Of a stretch of 64,000 nt of DNA, positions 23,926 through 36,390 are shown piece after piece. The DNA comes from Loripinus fragilis (lineage: Eukaryota; Mollusca; Bivalvia; Lucinida; Lucinidae). The stretch's first letter is position 1, and every line of letters begins with the position of its first letter. Under the pieces are notes generated by a model. The model was not told the origin of the DNA and did no database searches. It saw nothing but the letters and a program-made list of their open reading frames with translations. The stretch spans positions 80,084,831 through 80,148,830 of the forward strand of contig OZ026527.1 of assembly GCA_964019695.1 (NCBI GenBank). The letters run 5' to 3'. The translations under genes were made by a program, and so were the position numbers.

Positions 23926-24239
23926 GCAAGGCCTAATATAAATCAACAACAAGCAAACTTAATCAAGATAAGAATGTGCATGTTAATCAGAAAATGAATA
24001 CCTGTAGAATTTAGAAAGGGGGGTCTGGGGGCAGAAGCAGAAGAAAATTTTTAAAAAAATCAAACAAAATGGAGGCTTTTCCTCTGTTGTTTTTACTTTT
24101 TGGCAGGGCTCCCTAAATCCCCAAAGCTATGAACTTGCTCCCCAGCTCCCTAAAATAATTACCAGTGCTCCCCATATCCCCTAAAATAACTAACAGTGCT
24201 CCCCAGCTCCCTGAAAATAAAAAGCCATTTTCTCCAGAT

Positions 24240-24560
24240 CCACAAAACCCCTGTGAGGAGAGTTTTTGCCCTTTTTGTGGTGATGTCGATATGTTTGGAC
24301 CATGAGAGGTCGTCCGCAATGGTGACCACTAAGTACGTGTACTTTGCTGCGGGAACACTTTCCAGCTCTACATTATGTAGAATGGTCTTAGTGTTGAGGG
24401 GGTTTGCCTTTTTGTGATTTGAATGACCTGGCGTTTAGAGGGGTTAAATTGCATATCCCACATCTTTTGCCACTGTTCGAGGCTTGCTATGTCTGTTTCT
24501 CGGGGGCCCGAGAAGAGAGCCCTGCGGGACGCCGGAGGAGACTGGGATTTTGTTTGACTT
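24240..24560 (-). pseudogene. LINE (non-LTR) reverse transcriptase fragment, decayed
   Basis: The reverse strand reads DIASLEQWQKMWDMQFNPSK followed by a Gln-Val-Ile-Gln-Ile stretch (about 24,500-24,420). In another frame it continues YLVVTIADDLSWSKHIDITT (about 24,330-24,265). This matches the segment after the catalytic palm of CR1/Jockey-type LINE reverse transcriptases (WQ..W.M.FN..KCQV ... YLGV.I..DL.W..HI). The frame is broken and the usual Gly of YLGV is Val. It is a dead fragment with no ends preserved. Confidence 0.75.
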
Positions 24561-25744
24561 AATTACAACTGCCTGCTTCTGCCTCCTTCTGTGGTCAACA
24601 CGCATTGCACAGAACTCCTGAATAATTATTAGTTAAAGTGCAGCCAAGAGTTTTTTCTTCAAAATTTCAGAATTAGCACTCCCTGACGTAATTTTCAAGT
24701 ATGGGCGAGCCATCTTGTTCTTGTTCTTGTTCTTGAAGATATTCTGCCACAGTTGATCGTTGGAGTAGGTACCGTTTCAAAGCTAAAATGGTCGATTAAG
24801 TCCACTACCCTATTTACACGTTATGAGAGTCTCTAATACAGGTTAAAAAGTTTATAAAATGTTTCTTTTAAAAAGTTTGTATAAAAGTTCTTATGGAGGT
24901 ACCTATCAATCTTGTATACTGTGTAATAAGAACTGGAAACCTGCTATGTTATGGCCTGGAAAATCTCATTAGACTTGAGAGTCTCTGATTCTCTGTGGTA
25001 TAACTGCTAGTCTTTTGTACCGCTCACAATGCAGCGCACGACATAAGTTCCGGCTGCTTTGAAATTCTTATGTAGGTCCTAGGTCACATTTGGGGGTGAA
25101 TTTACTACAGGCACTAGAGTCTAGTTAATAAAAATAACGTTTAAAAATGGTTAAAATCAAAATAGCTTTAATTTTTCTGAAAATCACAGTGATATCTTTG
25201 ACCATAAATACCACATCGACCCAGGCAATTTATTTAGCATTTAATATAGCATGTTCAAATTTCAATACTTAACTTAAGTCTACCTTAACTTAAAGGAGGC
25301 ATTGTAATTCCGGGCCCTGGATCGTTAGTAGGCTTATTAATCAAGCTAGCACAGGTAGGGGAGACCGGAGCTGGTTGATGAATTTTTAGTCTTTTCGGGA
25401 TATCTCGTGAACGGAATGGCCAAATATGATCATTTTTGTATGAGCTAAAAGCTCTATCTTTCCTTTATTCCAAACAAAAAAGAAATCCTTAAATTTCGTT
25501 ATAGTTTTCGCCCGTTTAAACCGACTTCGCTGGCAGGTCGAGTGCATCAATTTGCCCCAGTAGCGGGGCAAGTTGATGCAACGCTTGGGGCAAGTTGGTG
25601 CATTTTTCTCTTGCGTTAGTCTACTTGTTCACGCAACTGATCGTACAGTATAGGCCTATATACCATTTTTTGGACAAATAGGAATTCGTTTGTTTTTGAT
25701 GTAGTTAGATGGTTTTGTCGAACAAAATTTAAGCAATTTGACTT
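24561..25744. other. Gene-free stretch with one dispersed repeat
   Basis: No gene is supported. 25,080-25,320 is a diverged copy of a repeat that recurs at 37,215-37,450 (shared AATAACGTTT, AAAATAGTTT/AAAATAGCTTT, GCAATTTATT.AGCATTTAAT, AAGGAGGCAT.GTAATTC.GGG). The rest is unrecognised. Confidence 0.5.
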
Positions 25745-26487
25745 GTGTTATGCAGTGAAAATACGACCAAAATAAATAATAAATTTTATAAAATAATAAA
25801 TTAATTAAAATGATAAATTATTCAAATTTCATAGAATAAAGGGAAATCACATAAAAATTGAATATTGTCAAAACATTAGAAAAGGGAAGTTAGAGCGAAA
25901 AAGGAAAAGTGTTTGGTATACACAAATAAGGTATTTTAGTATGCGTACAGTCACATACAAAGGAGCATTTGGCATTCAGTCGTTTTATCACTTGGCTTGT
26001 CGCAAGTTATGACAAAACGTTAATACCTTCCTGTCCCAGGGGCATATATTGCATAGTTTAGGAGCTTAATAGTTCTTCTTATCAATTTAAAACTCTTATC
26101 GCTTGTTTGTTGCGATAATTACCTACATGACACGTGTTAACGTTATGGTTCAATCTTGAGAGAAACCAAATTTGAAAAAAAAGTAAATAAATAATATAAA
26201 CTGAAGTCAGTTTTAATGAACGAATCTTTGTTTAAAATCAGCGTTTTTCACTGATAATTTTGATACCAAATTTGATGATGGTTTTTTGAGAAAGTTTGAA
26301 AACATGATTTTGATGCGAGAAATTATGGTTTTATTATAAAAGTTCAATATACCCTTAAGACGTTTTAACTTATTGAATTGAATGAAAGTTGATAGGGTGC
26401 AGAATTCAGCAGAAGTAGATCCAATCAGTAAAATTAAGGTGCATTGTGAATCAAACGTCTTATTTGCTTTTCTAAGTGTTTGTGCTT

Positions 26488-26519
<32 letters not shown>

Positions 26520-26697
26520 CGAGAAATATTGCTATTCTTAAGACGTTACCAGTAAAATATTGCTCACGCTAATTCAGTCAAAAAGAACTACAAATGCGTA
26601 TTTGGTAAACGTTTTATTGTTTTGTTTGCAACAACAACAACAACTGGTAATAATAATTATGATAAGGTTTTGAGTTTCAGTATAATACGAATTCATC

Positions 26698-26743
<46 letters not shown>

Positions 26744-26849
26744 CATTTTAAAATATTTAGATGGGAAAATCATTTCTATATTAATTTTTAAAATAAGAAT
26801 TTTTAATAGATAAAATAAACTTGTTAAATTATTGGTATCTTCTGCGCAT

Positions 26850-27048
26850 GTGCAGTCTCAATTATTGTGGTCACGCCCACACACTGGTTGCGCTTGGGTA
26901 GCTAAACGGTGATTGGTCGTTACCATGTAAGGCTAATCTTCGCGCCATGTCGCGCTCGGACCCTTCCGTTGTGTTTTCGGTCACTTTTGATTTGACCTTT
27001 GACAATTAAACACGGAAAGGAATCTTAAATATAGTTTTGTTGTTTTAG
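26850..27048 (+). promoter_or_regulatory. Promoter-like block and non-coding first exon, copy A
   Basis: It contains an NRF1-type CTGCGCATGTGCAG, an inverted CCAAT box (GTGATTGGTCG), GCGCCATGTCGCGCTCGG and no TATA box, then an exon-like stretch that ends at the splice donor TTTTAG|GTAAGTG (donor at 27,049). The identical block in copy B (35,154-35,350) ends at the donor at 35,351. No coding exon that would belong to it was found downstream. Confidence 0.45.
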
Positions 27049-27049
27049 G
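26982..27049 (+). repeat. 68-bp direct repeat bounding an intron-like segment
   Basis: CACTTTTGATTTGACCTTTG through GTTGTTTTAGG is repeated at 27,547-27,614, and again in copy B at 35,284-35,351 and 35,850-35,917. After the first member comes the donor-like GTAAGTG. The second member ends in an acceptor-like TTGTTGTTTTAG|GGAC. The 497 bp between therefore looks like an intron flanked by a duplication of its exon edge. Confidence 0.8.
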
Positions 27050-27617
27050 TAAGTGAACACTTTTAGGTCTAAAAATTTCGCACCTTAAAATTGTAATTTA
27101 TAAGTCTTAAATGAAATATTTCAAAGTCTAAGAATAAGTATAAAAGTAGAGCAAGACTGAAAGTAATTTTGATTTACGCATGTACGTTGATGTATTATTC
27201 AGTTTAAAGAATGGTAAATGTTTCTGAATTTTCGAATGTTTTGCTTAAGAAATTGTCCATCAATTGCAGAACGTTAAATCAACTTATTATTTAAGCAGTC
27301 TTTAACTATTGTTCATTTTCGCTATCGACGCCAAAAATAAGTATGTTATTCTAAAACTATAACTTTCATGCATACACGTAAAACCTGTTTAAACGGTATC
27401 ATAGGCGCACATTTCAAATACAAGTAAAGAATGAACTGAGCTTTTTGAAAAGCATTTTAAATAAACTTAAAAAAAAACAATTGAAAGGAAAAAATTCGTA
27501 TGTGCGTATGTTTGTTTTAATCTATTTTGTATCATGTATATATTAGCACTTTTGATTTGACCTTTGACAATTAAACACGGAAAGGAATCTTAAATATAGT
27601 TTTGTTGTTTTAGGGAC

Positions 27618-28785
27618 TTAAAGTGTCCATGCCGTATGGCATGCGACGTCTGCCCATCTGGGCGCATCTTCGAGATTACAGAAGATGCGACGATTCCCCA
27701 CCAGAGCCTAGAGCATGCAACGTCTTCCCGCCAGAGCCCATCTCTAGCAACCGCTGGAGATGGCACACAGACGTCCAGAGCCCAAGTGCCAACATATTTT
27801 ACGGCACTACACGTGGAGGAGAATAGTGGCGCTCCCGCCTCTCAACTTAGCCAGCGAGTAACGATAATTCCCTAGACGATGGCATATACCTAAAAGGAGG
27901 TGGGAAGGGCTGTGACCTTGGCATGTCACAGTCCACTGTATAAATCCTGTATATAAACTGAACTGGTGGAGGAAAATATTGTTCTGATTATGGAGTGGCA
28001 ATAAAACATGAGTGAAAAAATTATTATAACGAGACGACAAGTTCAAGAATTAACCAAAATAAAGATGTTTCAGCTTTGTTGGTACCAAAAAATTAAGTTA
28101 CAATGACTGTGGATGTTCCTTGAATATTTAATTCAGTATATATGTGGACAAGAAAACAAGAATATAAAAACTCAGATTTAGAGTGAACAGCGTAGAAAAT
28201 TATTAGATCGATTTCAAAAGTGGTATATGTTACCTTACTATGTGGAAACAGAACTGTGGGACGAAGGAGTGGTCGAATTAGAAGAAAAATGAACGAACAG
28301 ACAAACAGAGGAATTTAAAGATACCTATTTATAATATTTTATAATTATATGTAGTCATACGAACTTATAATACTAAGTATTGGTAAATGATTTTACTGGA
28401 CAAATCGTCTTCGCTCTGTCAATATGATATTTCTGTGTTTTACCAAAAGCACCTAAATTAGTGATTCATGTTTATACAGCGAAACCCAATTAATTTAAGA
28501 AAGCAGGATTTTTTGTCTTTCTGTTGATAGTGCTAGATTAAGTAAGGTAGGCCTCTTACTTAGTCACCCGGTTGAACTGTATAAATTCATGTTTTCACTT
28601 TTAAACATATTGACAAAAGCGCATTCGAACTGTCTTAGTGGTCATATTGGTTCTATGCACTGCATGGGTGTCTAGTTTTCCTTTTCTGTTTAACTTCTGT
28701 TTCAATGATAAATGATTGAAAAAATGAAAAAATATGGAGTGAAATGTACACTTGAAAATATGATAAAAGTAAATATGATCTTATA
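27618..28785. other. Diverged duplication tail and unrecognised DNA
   Basis: 27,618-27,810 is the diverged partner of 35,921-36,046. Two short overlapping open frames (27,623-27,875) have no recognisable homology and are not conserved as frames in the partner copy. The remainder is AT-rich with nothing recognised. Confidence 0.45.
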
Positions 28786-28789
28786 TGTT

Positions 28790-29960
28790 ACTATAACTTT
28801 GAGAATAAGTATTATATGTTAAAGCATAATTTCGTACTTTTAATATCAAAGCTTATACGTTGCAATAAGAAAAACAGAGATCAAATTAATTGGTAGATAA
28901 TTGGTGAAATACAAAAATGACCACATAGTAACGAAAGATTAAGGTTTTAAGGCCATAAATGTAACTGCAATTTTAGTATTGAGTATTAAATGCTTTGAGC
29001 ATAAAATCGTACTTGTATAAACTATTAGTTGCATGTTATATTGAAGCCTAACTAAAATCAAATTTGAAACAGTCCACACAAGTTATAATGAGAAAAAATG
29101 ATACATTGTTTGTGGAGAAGGTAACATATAATACATATAACTGAGTCTGTAACAATGCTTTGAGCATAACACTGTACTTGTAAAACTATAAGTTTGCACG
29201 TTTTATCGAAAGTTAAGAAAAATGAAAACAAAATGGAATAGTCCACAAGATTTAAAATCAGTAGCAATGGGTATATATATGTAGATGTGTATAAAATGTA
29301 ACATATCTTACATTTAACTGTAACTTTGGTGTTGAGTATTTAATGCTTGAGCATACATCGTAATTTTTTAAAACTAGAAGTTGCACGTTAAATTGATAGA
29401 TAGGCACACTCAAATTTTGAACAATCCACATATTTTATAATCTGTATAAATTGAAACATAGTTTGGTGTTAAAAGTAACATATCTTACATATAACTTGTA
29501 ACTTTAGCGGTGAGTATTTAATGCCTCGAGCATGTCATCGTTCTTTTGAAGCTATTAGTTGCAGGATATATTAAGAACCTTGCTAAAAGGAAATATGATA
29601 AGGATCCACACAATTTGTAAATCAAAATAAGTAATTGAATGAAATGTAAACATAGCTGATAATGCATGTCACTGTTATTTTGGTTTGAAGTATTATTAGA
29701 TGCACATTGACGCGTAATTTGTACCGTTTAAGAGTTGGTTATACATCTTATTAGGTCCATACTAAATGGCGAAAATAACGAAAGTTCTGTATTGTTAATT
29801 GTTTTAGACATCCACAACACGTAACATATATAACTGCGGGTCTTCAACGCTACTGTAACGTTAGTTTTGAGTATTCAATGCTTATATACGCATAAATTCG
29901 TACTTGTTAAAACTATCAGTTGCAAGTTGCAGAAAGAGCTTAGCTGAAACGTGGAAAGCT
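28790..29960 (+). repeat. Degenerate 178-bp tandem repeat
   Basis: About seven diverged units. The landmark ATGCTTTGAGCATAAAATCG and its variants recur at about 28,820, 28,991, 29,156, 29,344, 29,522, 29,701 and 29,879, spaced 165-188 bp and mostly 178. Each is followed by CGTACTTGT.AAACTATTAGTTGCA and preceded by TGTAACTTTAGTATTGAGTA. No ORF runs through the units. Confidence 0.7.
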
Positions 29961-31554
29961 AAAACTTATAACAAAGTAACGTAAACGTTGAAAACTTAAT
30001 TATGTATAACACAAAGAATAGTACACAGTGTTAATATTTATAATACATGTTATGGGAAATATTGGTTGATTTGCTGCGACTTTACATGTTAATGTTTTCA
30101 TAAGTGGTTATGCTGGTGGCAAAGTCTTACTTGTGGATAAAACAATGACAGGTCGCAAATGAACGTCTTTCTAATGGCAGTCTGTATGACGAAAAAGCAA
30201 AAATATTGGTGAACTGATGATTTACACGTTTAAGATTATACCTGTTCAAACCATTTCAATATCGAAGGCAGTGTAACTGTGTTTACAGTTTTTAGAGAAA
30301 TGCTAAAGCAAAGAAAACATGCTAAAAATATAAAACAAGCCCTCCATGTATATAAATTTAGTTAGTTGTTAATCAGCAGTAAATAGTTCTGCAATGTATG
30401 TTTTAATTATAGTTACGAGTATATTGACTCAAACAAATGTAAAACAATATGCATACGTTCATATGTTTGTAACTATGTAAGGAAAGTTGCTTATATGCAG
30501 ATAGCATCAAAATGCCATTCCTTCAGGTAGACCGATTAATATTTTGTTGGTGACTTAAGTTCACCAAATAATTCAAAGAGTCAATATACAAAATAACTAT
30601 AAATGTTGAATGGCCAATTGTATAAAGTAGTCAATTTGTTGGTTGTACTAAAATGGTGTAGTTGTATAGATAAATGCCCTATAGTTTCAATATACATACA
30701 ATACAAACTTTATTCCTCTCAGTTACATAGAGCATGTAAAACATGAGGCATATGTACAAAAACGCAAATATTTATGTAGTGTTATGGCGGCAATAGAAAA
30801 AACAACAACACACACACACTCTCACACACACATAGCGACCCAATGCAATGGGTCTTGCTGTTGAGGGTAACTAATGCGACTAAATTCGTTATTTAATTGG
30901 ATATTCAAATGCCATTTCTATTATTGAAGACAGCGAATTAAGACCAAAATAAAATCGGTCCATGCTACCTTAATGTTTACATTGTCATTCGAACTTTCCA
31001 TGTTTTCCTCGTGCGAGCTACGATACGCTCTATGGTTTTATACACATAAACCACAGCCAATCACCGTGGCGCTTTCGATGTTTAGGAAATCGGCCACAAG
31101 CATGCATATTATTAGTTTACTACAGTACGTGATAGGAGAATGTCATTCATAAAAGGAGGTTTGAATGGATATATGTGTATGGATTACACGATTCGAATCC
31201 ATGGGGATGAGAGACCTTAGCACGCTGGTCTAGTTTGCCAAATTTACTATTATACTGGTCAGTGCGTGACCTGTAGTCAGGAAACGGTATGTATCAACTG
31301 TTAGACCCCATGCAGTATCTTTAATATCTCGTGTGTAGATCATGACAAACAGGCAATTCATCGTGGTTGACACTAGATCCGAGGCGTTGCCTGATTGTCA
31401 TAATCTATACACTTGCACTCACTCAAGTACTATCATGCGTCAGGAAACAAAAACATTAAGTTGAGACAATACAGGTCCATATATCTTACAGGAAAGGAAA
31501 CAAAAATGCATCCGTATTTGTTCATTGGAGTAAAGTTGGATGTAAACTCGAGAA
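29961..31554. other. Gene-free stretch
   Basis: AT-rich sequence with a short (CA)n run at about 30,808-30,831. No gene or clear repeat end is recognised. Confidence 0.4.
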
Positions 31555-33150
31555 AAATATAAATATTTGTTTCGGGGGCTCAGAAGAATCGTCTCATTGT
31601 GACGGTTCCTTTGAGCACTCGCATCTCATGTTGCTATCCGTTAGTCCAGACATTTGTTTTGGGTGCTAAAAAGATGTCTCAGTGAGACGGTTCTTTTGAG
31701 TACTCACCGCAAATGTTTCGGGATGGAAACAAAGGTACCTTTTTCATTTCGTTCCATTTTATTTTTCAAAAGATCTGTATTATTCCATATGTAAAACATA
31801 TATACATGTACAAAAGTAACAGGTAAAAGTAAATTGTCTCGTTGTTTGTTGTTAAACCTCTTGTAATTTACACAAAGGTAATTGGTTCGATAAGCATGCG
31901 CGATAGCACAAACTTGAAGACTACTGGACGGTATGCCGTGCATTTGTAAATTGCGTACCGTTCCGGATATCTTCACGTTATGGTGGATGGAGTATTATAA
32001 TGTCTAAATATATATATATATTTTTTTTTTTCGGGGGGGGGGGGGGGAGGGGGGGGGGCTCAAAAGAATCGTCTCTTTGTGACGGTTCTTTTGAGCCCTC
32101 ACTGCGGATGTTGTTATCATAAGTCCAAACATTTGTTTTGGGTGCTAAAAGATGTCTCGATGAGACGGTTCTTTTGAGCACCCACCGCAAATGTTTCATT
32201 TTCGAGACAATAATTATTTTGATTGTGTTCCCTTGTTTTTTTTATCCAAGGGCCTGTATTGTTCGGTATGGGAGAAAATAAATAACATATATACACATGT
32301 ACAAGAGTGACAGGTATAGGCAATTTGCCTCGATGTATTTTACACAAAGGTAATTGCTCCGACGAGCATGTGCGACAGCACACACTTATTAGGGCCAGAA
32401 CCTTTGTCATGCAATTTATTATAATAGCAGATAATTACATGTTAGTTTGAAAGCTATTGGACGGTGCGCCGTGCATTTGTAAATTGCGTACCGTTCCGGG
32501 TATATTTGCATATATCGTACAATTATAGTCCGCGAAAATAATTATCGCCAACATTGGCATGCGCGGTGGCACAGCCTATCTGAGACATTTTTTGTCGTTT
32601 GGAGCAAGAGAAATAATCGCTCCGATTAACATGCGCGAAGGCACAGGCTAATAGGAGCCAGGATTTTTCACAATGGAGGCCTATATTTGGCTGCATGAGA
32701 ACATATTTGGTATCATCATCGTTCAAGACTCTATCATATGTTTGGTCTCCGTCCCTACTAAACTCGGAATGTATTGGCCACTCTGAGTATGGCCTTATTA
32801 CACAGTTTTACTTAGGGCCTGTTAAGCAAACAATTTTAGCGTAAAATTGTGATTCCTTTCCTGTCCACCAATTAAAACGTGTGTTTTGGGTGTTTAAAAG
32901 AACCGTCTCATTGAGACGATTCCTTTGAGTACCCACAACACATGTTTTGGTTGGGAAATAGGGAAAACAATTTTCTGTTACACATTTATCTGGTGACCTG
33001 GTTTTAGCTTCTCTGCTTTACATTATTATTGGAAAAAAATAAAAAAATAAAAAAATAAAAAAAATAAAAATAATCGCTTTGATGAAAAGGCGCGGTGGCA
33101 CAACTTTATCTCAGTCAGGATTTTTTCACAGTTTATTGAAAATGTTTACT
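31555..33150 (+). repeat. Tandem hairpin repeats with AAGGTAATTG..GCATGCGCGA units
   Basis: Two copies of a unit of about 480 bp (about 31,555-32,030 and 32,040-32,520). Each carries two CCGTCTC hairpins, TACATGTACAAAAGT-like sequence, ACACAAAGGTAATTG..CGA and GCCGTGCATTTGTAAATTGC. Partial copies of the GCATGCGCG.GGCACA segment follow at about 32,545, 32,610 and 33,070. A G-rich homopolymer region lies at about 32,033-32,058 and (AAAAAT)n at about 33,034-33,070. Confidence 0.65.
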
Positions 33151-33289
33151 TGACTGCAGCCTTTTGGTACATCTGCATGTTGCCGCTAACATTGATAACT
33201 ATGGATGTCGGCCGCAATATTCACAGAGCAATATATATTTAGTTGTTTAAAGTTTTATTTACATGGCTAGGGGGGGGGGGGTGTCTGTT

Positions 33290-34022
33290 GACTGGTGTGG
33301 GATGGACAGGAGGATTTGTTGTTGCTAGTATGTGGTGGATGTTGCCTTTTTTTTTATAGATCACGAATTAGTCAATATTGGGTGGTCGTAACTATTTATG
33401 TTGATGCTTTTAGTGTTTTCATTATTTTCTCTATGAAACACGTCAGTTGCTTTAGAACCAAAGTGTTTGTGCTGTTCATTAGTTCATTCATCTTATATGT
33501 ATTTGGATGATTTCTAAAGTAAGCTTTGGTATAGCTTTTTCTTTCGTCATTGAAAGAAGTGCACTTGAAAATGTAGTGGAACTCGTCTCCTATTTCGGAT
33601 TTGCACAAGTGGCAGATTCTTTCACTTATGGGTATGTTACCCCATCGACCTACTTCGATTGGTAGGCGGTGGTTTCGAGTTCGGAATGCGGTAAGTATAC
33701 GGCACTGTGAATTATTGAGAATGGAGAAGTATTTATTAATGCCATACTGGTTTTTGAATATTCTGTAGGTTATCCCGCTTGATGACGAATTTATCAAGGA
33801 GAACCAGTGTTGGAGGTACTGATCTTTTACTTTTTGTTTGAAAGATATACGGAACCAATCTTTGTTGGGACAGGACTGAGATAGCCAGACATTGGCATAT
33901 CCGTTATGTGTTACAAGGTTTTTTATATTTTCTATCCACTTTGATTTGCATTTGCCTTGGTCGAACTGGATATGTAGAACTTTGTATATCATGCTGGATA
34001 GTCTATTGCTATTAAATTCAAA
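33290..34022 (-). pseudogene. LINE ORF2 C-terminal fragment with zinc-knuckle motif
   Basis: A reverse-strand open frame of 198 codons (33,992-33,396) reads like the end of a non-LTR retrotransposon polymerase. It contains RTRNHRLPIEVGRW and then RICHLCKSEIGDEFHYIFKC, the C-x2-C ... H-x4-C zinc-binding segment (zf-RVT type) at the C-terminus of CR1/Jockey-clade ORF2 proteins. The reverse transcriptase core is absent. The fragment stops abruptly 40 bp before the start of segmental duplication copy B (34,062), so it is 5'-truncated or cut by the duplication. It keeps an intact frame and may be younger than the 24.4-kb relic. Confidence 0.8.
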
Positions 34023-34061
34023 CTACTTTATGGGAATAAAGTGAATTTAGGGGAGGAGGTG

Positions 34062-35008
34062 GTGTTATGCAGTGAAAATACGACCAAAATGAATAATAAA
34101 TTTTATAAAATAATAAATTAATTAAAATGATAAATTATTCAAATTTCATAGAATAAAGGGAAATCACATAAAAATTGAATATTGTCAAAACATTAGAAAA
34201 GGGAAGTTAGAGCGAAAAAGGAAAAGTGTTTGGTATACACAAATAAGGTATTTTAGTATGCGTACAGTCACATACAAAGGAGCATTTGGCATTCAGTCGT
34301 TTTATCACTTGGCTTGTCGCAAGTTATGACAAAACGTTAATACCTTCCTGTCCCAGAGGCATATATTGCATAGTTTAGGAGCTTAATAGTTCTTCTTATC
34401 AATTTAAAACTCTTATCGCTTGTTTGTTGCGATAATTACCTACATGACACGTGTTAACGTTATGGTTCAATCTTGAGAGAAACCAAATTTGAAAAAAAAG
34501 TAAATAAATAATATAAACTGAAGTCAGTTTTAATGAACGAATCTTTGTTTAAAATCAGCGTTTTTCACTGATAATTTTGATACCAAATTTGATGATGGTT
34601 TTTTGAGAAAGTTTGAAAACATGATTTTGATGCGAGAAATTATGGTTTTATTATAAAAGTTCAATATACCCTTAAGACGTTTTAACTTATTGAATTGAAT
34701 GAAAGTTGATAGGGTGCAGAATTCAGCAGAAGTAGATCCAATCAGTAAAATTAAGGTGCATTGTGAATCAAACGTCTTATTTGCTTTTCTAAGTGTTTGT
34801 GCTTAACAACAACAACAACAACAACAACAACGAGAAATATTGCTATTCTTAAGACGTTACCAGTAAAATATTGCTCACGCTAATTCAGTCAAAAAGAACT
34901 ACAAATGCGTATTTGGTAAACGTTTTATTGTTTTGTTTGCAACAACAACAACAACTGGTAATAATAATTATGATAAGGTTTTGAGTTTCAGTATAATACG
35001 AATTCATC

Positions 35009-35045
<37 letters not shown>

Positions 35046-35920
35046 CATTTTAAAATATTTAGATGGGAAAATCATTTCTATATTAATTTTTAAAATAAGA
35101 ATTTTTAATAGATAAAATAAACTTGTTAAATTATTGGTATCTTCTGCGCATGTGCAGTCTCAATTATTGTGGTCACGCCCACACACAGGTTGCGCTTGGG
35201 TAGCTAAACGGTGATTGGTCGTTACCATGTAAGGCTAATCTTCGCGCCATGTCGCGCTCGGACCCTTCCGTTGTGTTTTCGGTCACTTTTGATTTGACCT
35301 TTGACAATTAAACACGGAAAGGAATCTTAAATATAGTTTTGTTGTTTTAGGTAAGTGAACACTTTTAGGTCTAAAAATTTCGCACCTTAAAATTGTAATT
35401 TATAAGTCTTAAATGAAATATTTCAAAGTCTAAGAATAAGTATAAAAGTAGAGCAAGACTGAAAGTAATTTTGATTTACGCATGTACGTTGATGTATTAT
35501 TCAGTTTAAAGAATGGTAAATGTTTCTGAATTTTCGAATGTTTTGCTTTAGAAATTGTCCATCAATTGCAGAACGTTAAATCAACTTTATTATTTAAGCA
35601 GTCTTTAACTATTGTTCATTTTCGCTATCGACGCCAAAAATAAGTATGTTATTCTAAAACTATAACTTTCATGCATACACGTAAAACCTGTTTAAACGGT
35701 ATCATAGGCGCACATTTCAAATACAAGTAAAGAACGAACTGAGCTTTTTGAAAAGCATTTTAAATAAACTTAAAAAAAAACAATTGAAAGGAAAAAATTC
35801 GTATGTGCGTATGTTTGTTTTAATCTATTTTGTATCATGTATATATTAGCACTTTTGATTTGACCTTTGACAATTAAACACGGAAAGGAATCTTAAATAT
35901 AGTTTTGTTGTTTTAGGGAC
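34062..35920 (+). repeat. Segmental duplication, copy B (1.86 kb)
   Basis: Near-identical direct copy of 25,745-27,617. It contains the same promoter-like block (35,154-35,350), donor at 35,351, and 68-bp repeats at 35,284-35,351 and 35,850-35,917. Its (CAA)n (34,806-34,831) and (GAT)n (about 35,010-35,044) tracts are shorter than in copy A. After it, the related but diverged 35,921-36,046 ends at CGGCACTACACTTG. Confidence 0.9.
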
Positions 35921-36390
35921 CCTCAGAGTCCATGCCATAGGGCATGCGACGTCGGCCCACCTGGGCGATTCTTCGAGTGTCCAGAAGATGGCGCCAGACG
36001 TCCAGAACCCCAGGTTCCAGCTTTTTACGGCACTACACTTGTCTATATAGACAGCAAAAGATATCTGAAAGTGGAATTTGCATGAACAATTGTAGAGATA
36101 AAATACTTTTTATTTTGAAACTTTTAAACATTTTAAACTGGAACATTTCATTTCATTGCTATACGGAATTATATTAACCGCGTCAGAAGTAGACCTGACT
36201 GCATGTGCAAAAGGAAATGAGCAGATCAGCTGTGCAGTTACTGTAGAGATCAGCACCTTTTCTACTACATAGATGGTACAACACCTCTACATCCGTAATC
36301 CATAATGTCTAGCCTTTAGCTGTCTACTGTGGCTGTATAGTCGGTGTAGATAGGACCTGGTCGAATTTTTCTCGTGACGCGGCTCATATA

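Larger units (their letters stand above)
25745..27617 (+). repeat. Segmental duplication, copy A (1.87 kb)
   Basis: From GTGTTATGCAGTGAAAATAC to TTGTTGTTTTAGGGAC this is nearly identical to 34,062-35,920 in direct orientation. Differences are a handful of substitutions plus shorter (CAA)n and (GAT)n tracts in copy B. Weaker similarity continues for about 130-200 bp beyond (27,618-27,810 against 35,921-36,046, sharing GGCATGCGACGTC and TTTACGGCACTACAC). Each copy carries the same promoter-like block and two copies of a 68-bp repeat. Confidence 0.9.

Noticed and set aside
33295..33510. 71-codon forward hydrophobic ORF
   Set aside because: Partly overlaps the LINE fragment on the opposite strand and has no homology; hydrophobicity comes from T-rich sequence.
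25745..35920. LTR retrotransposon with 1.86-kb LTRs
   Set aside because: The direct repeats begin with TG but do not end in CA. No primer-binding site, polypurine tract, gag, protease or integrase is present between them, and similarity continues beyond the putative LTR end into diverged sequence.
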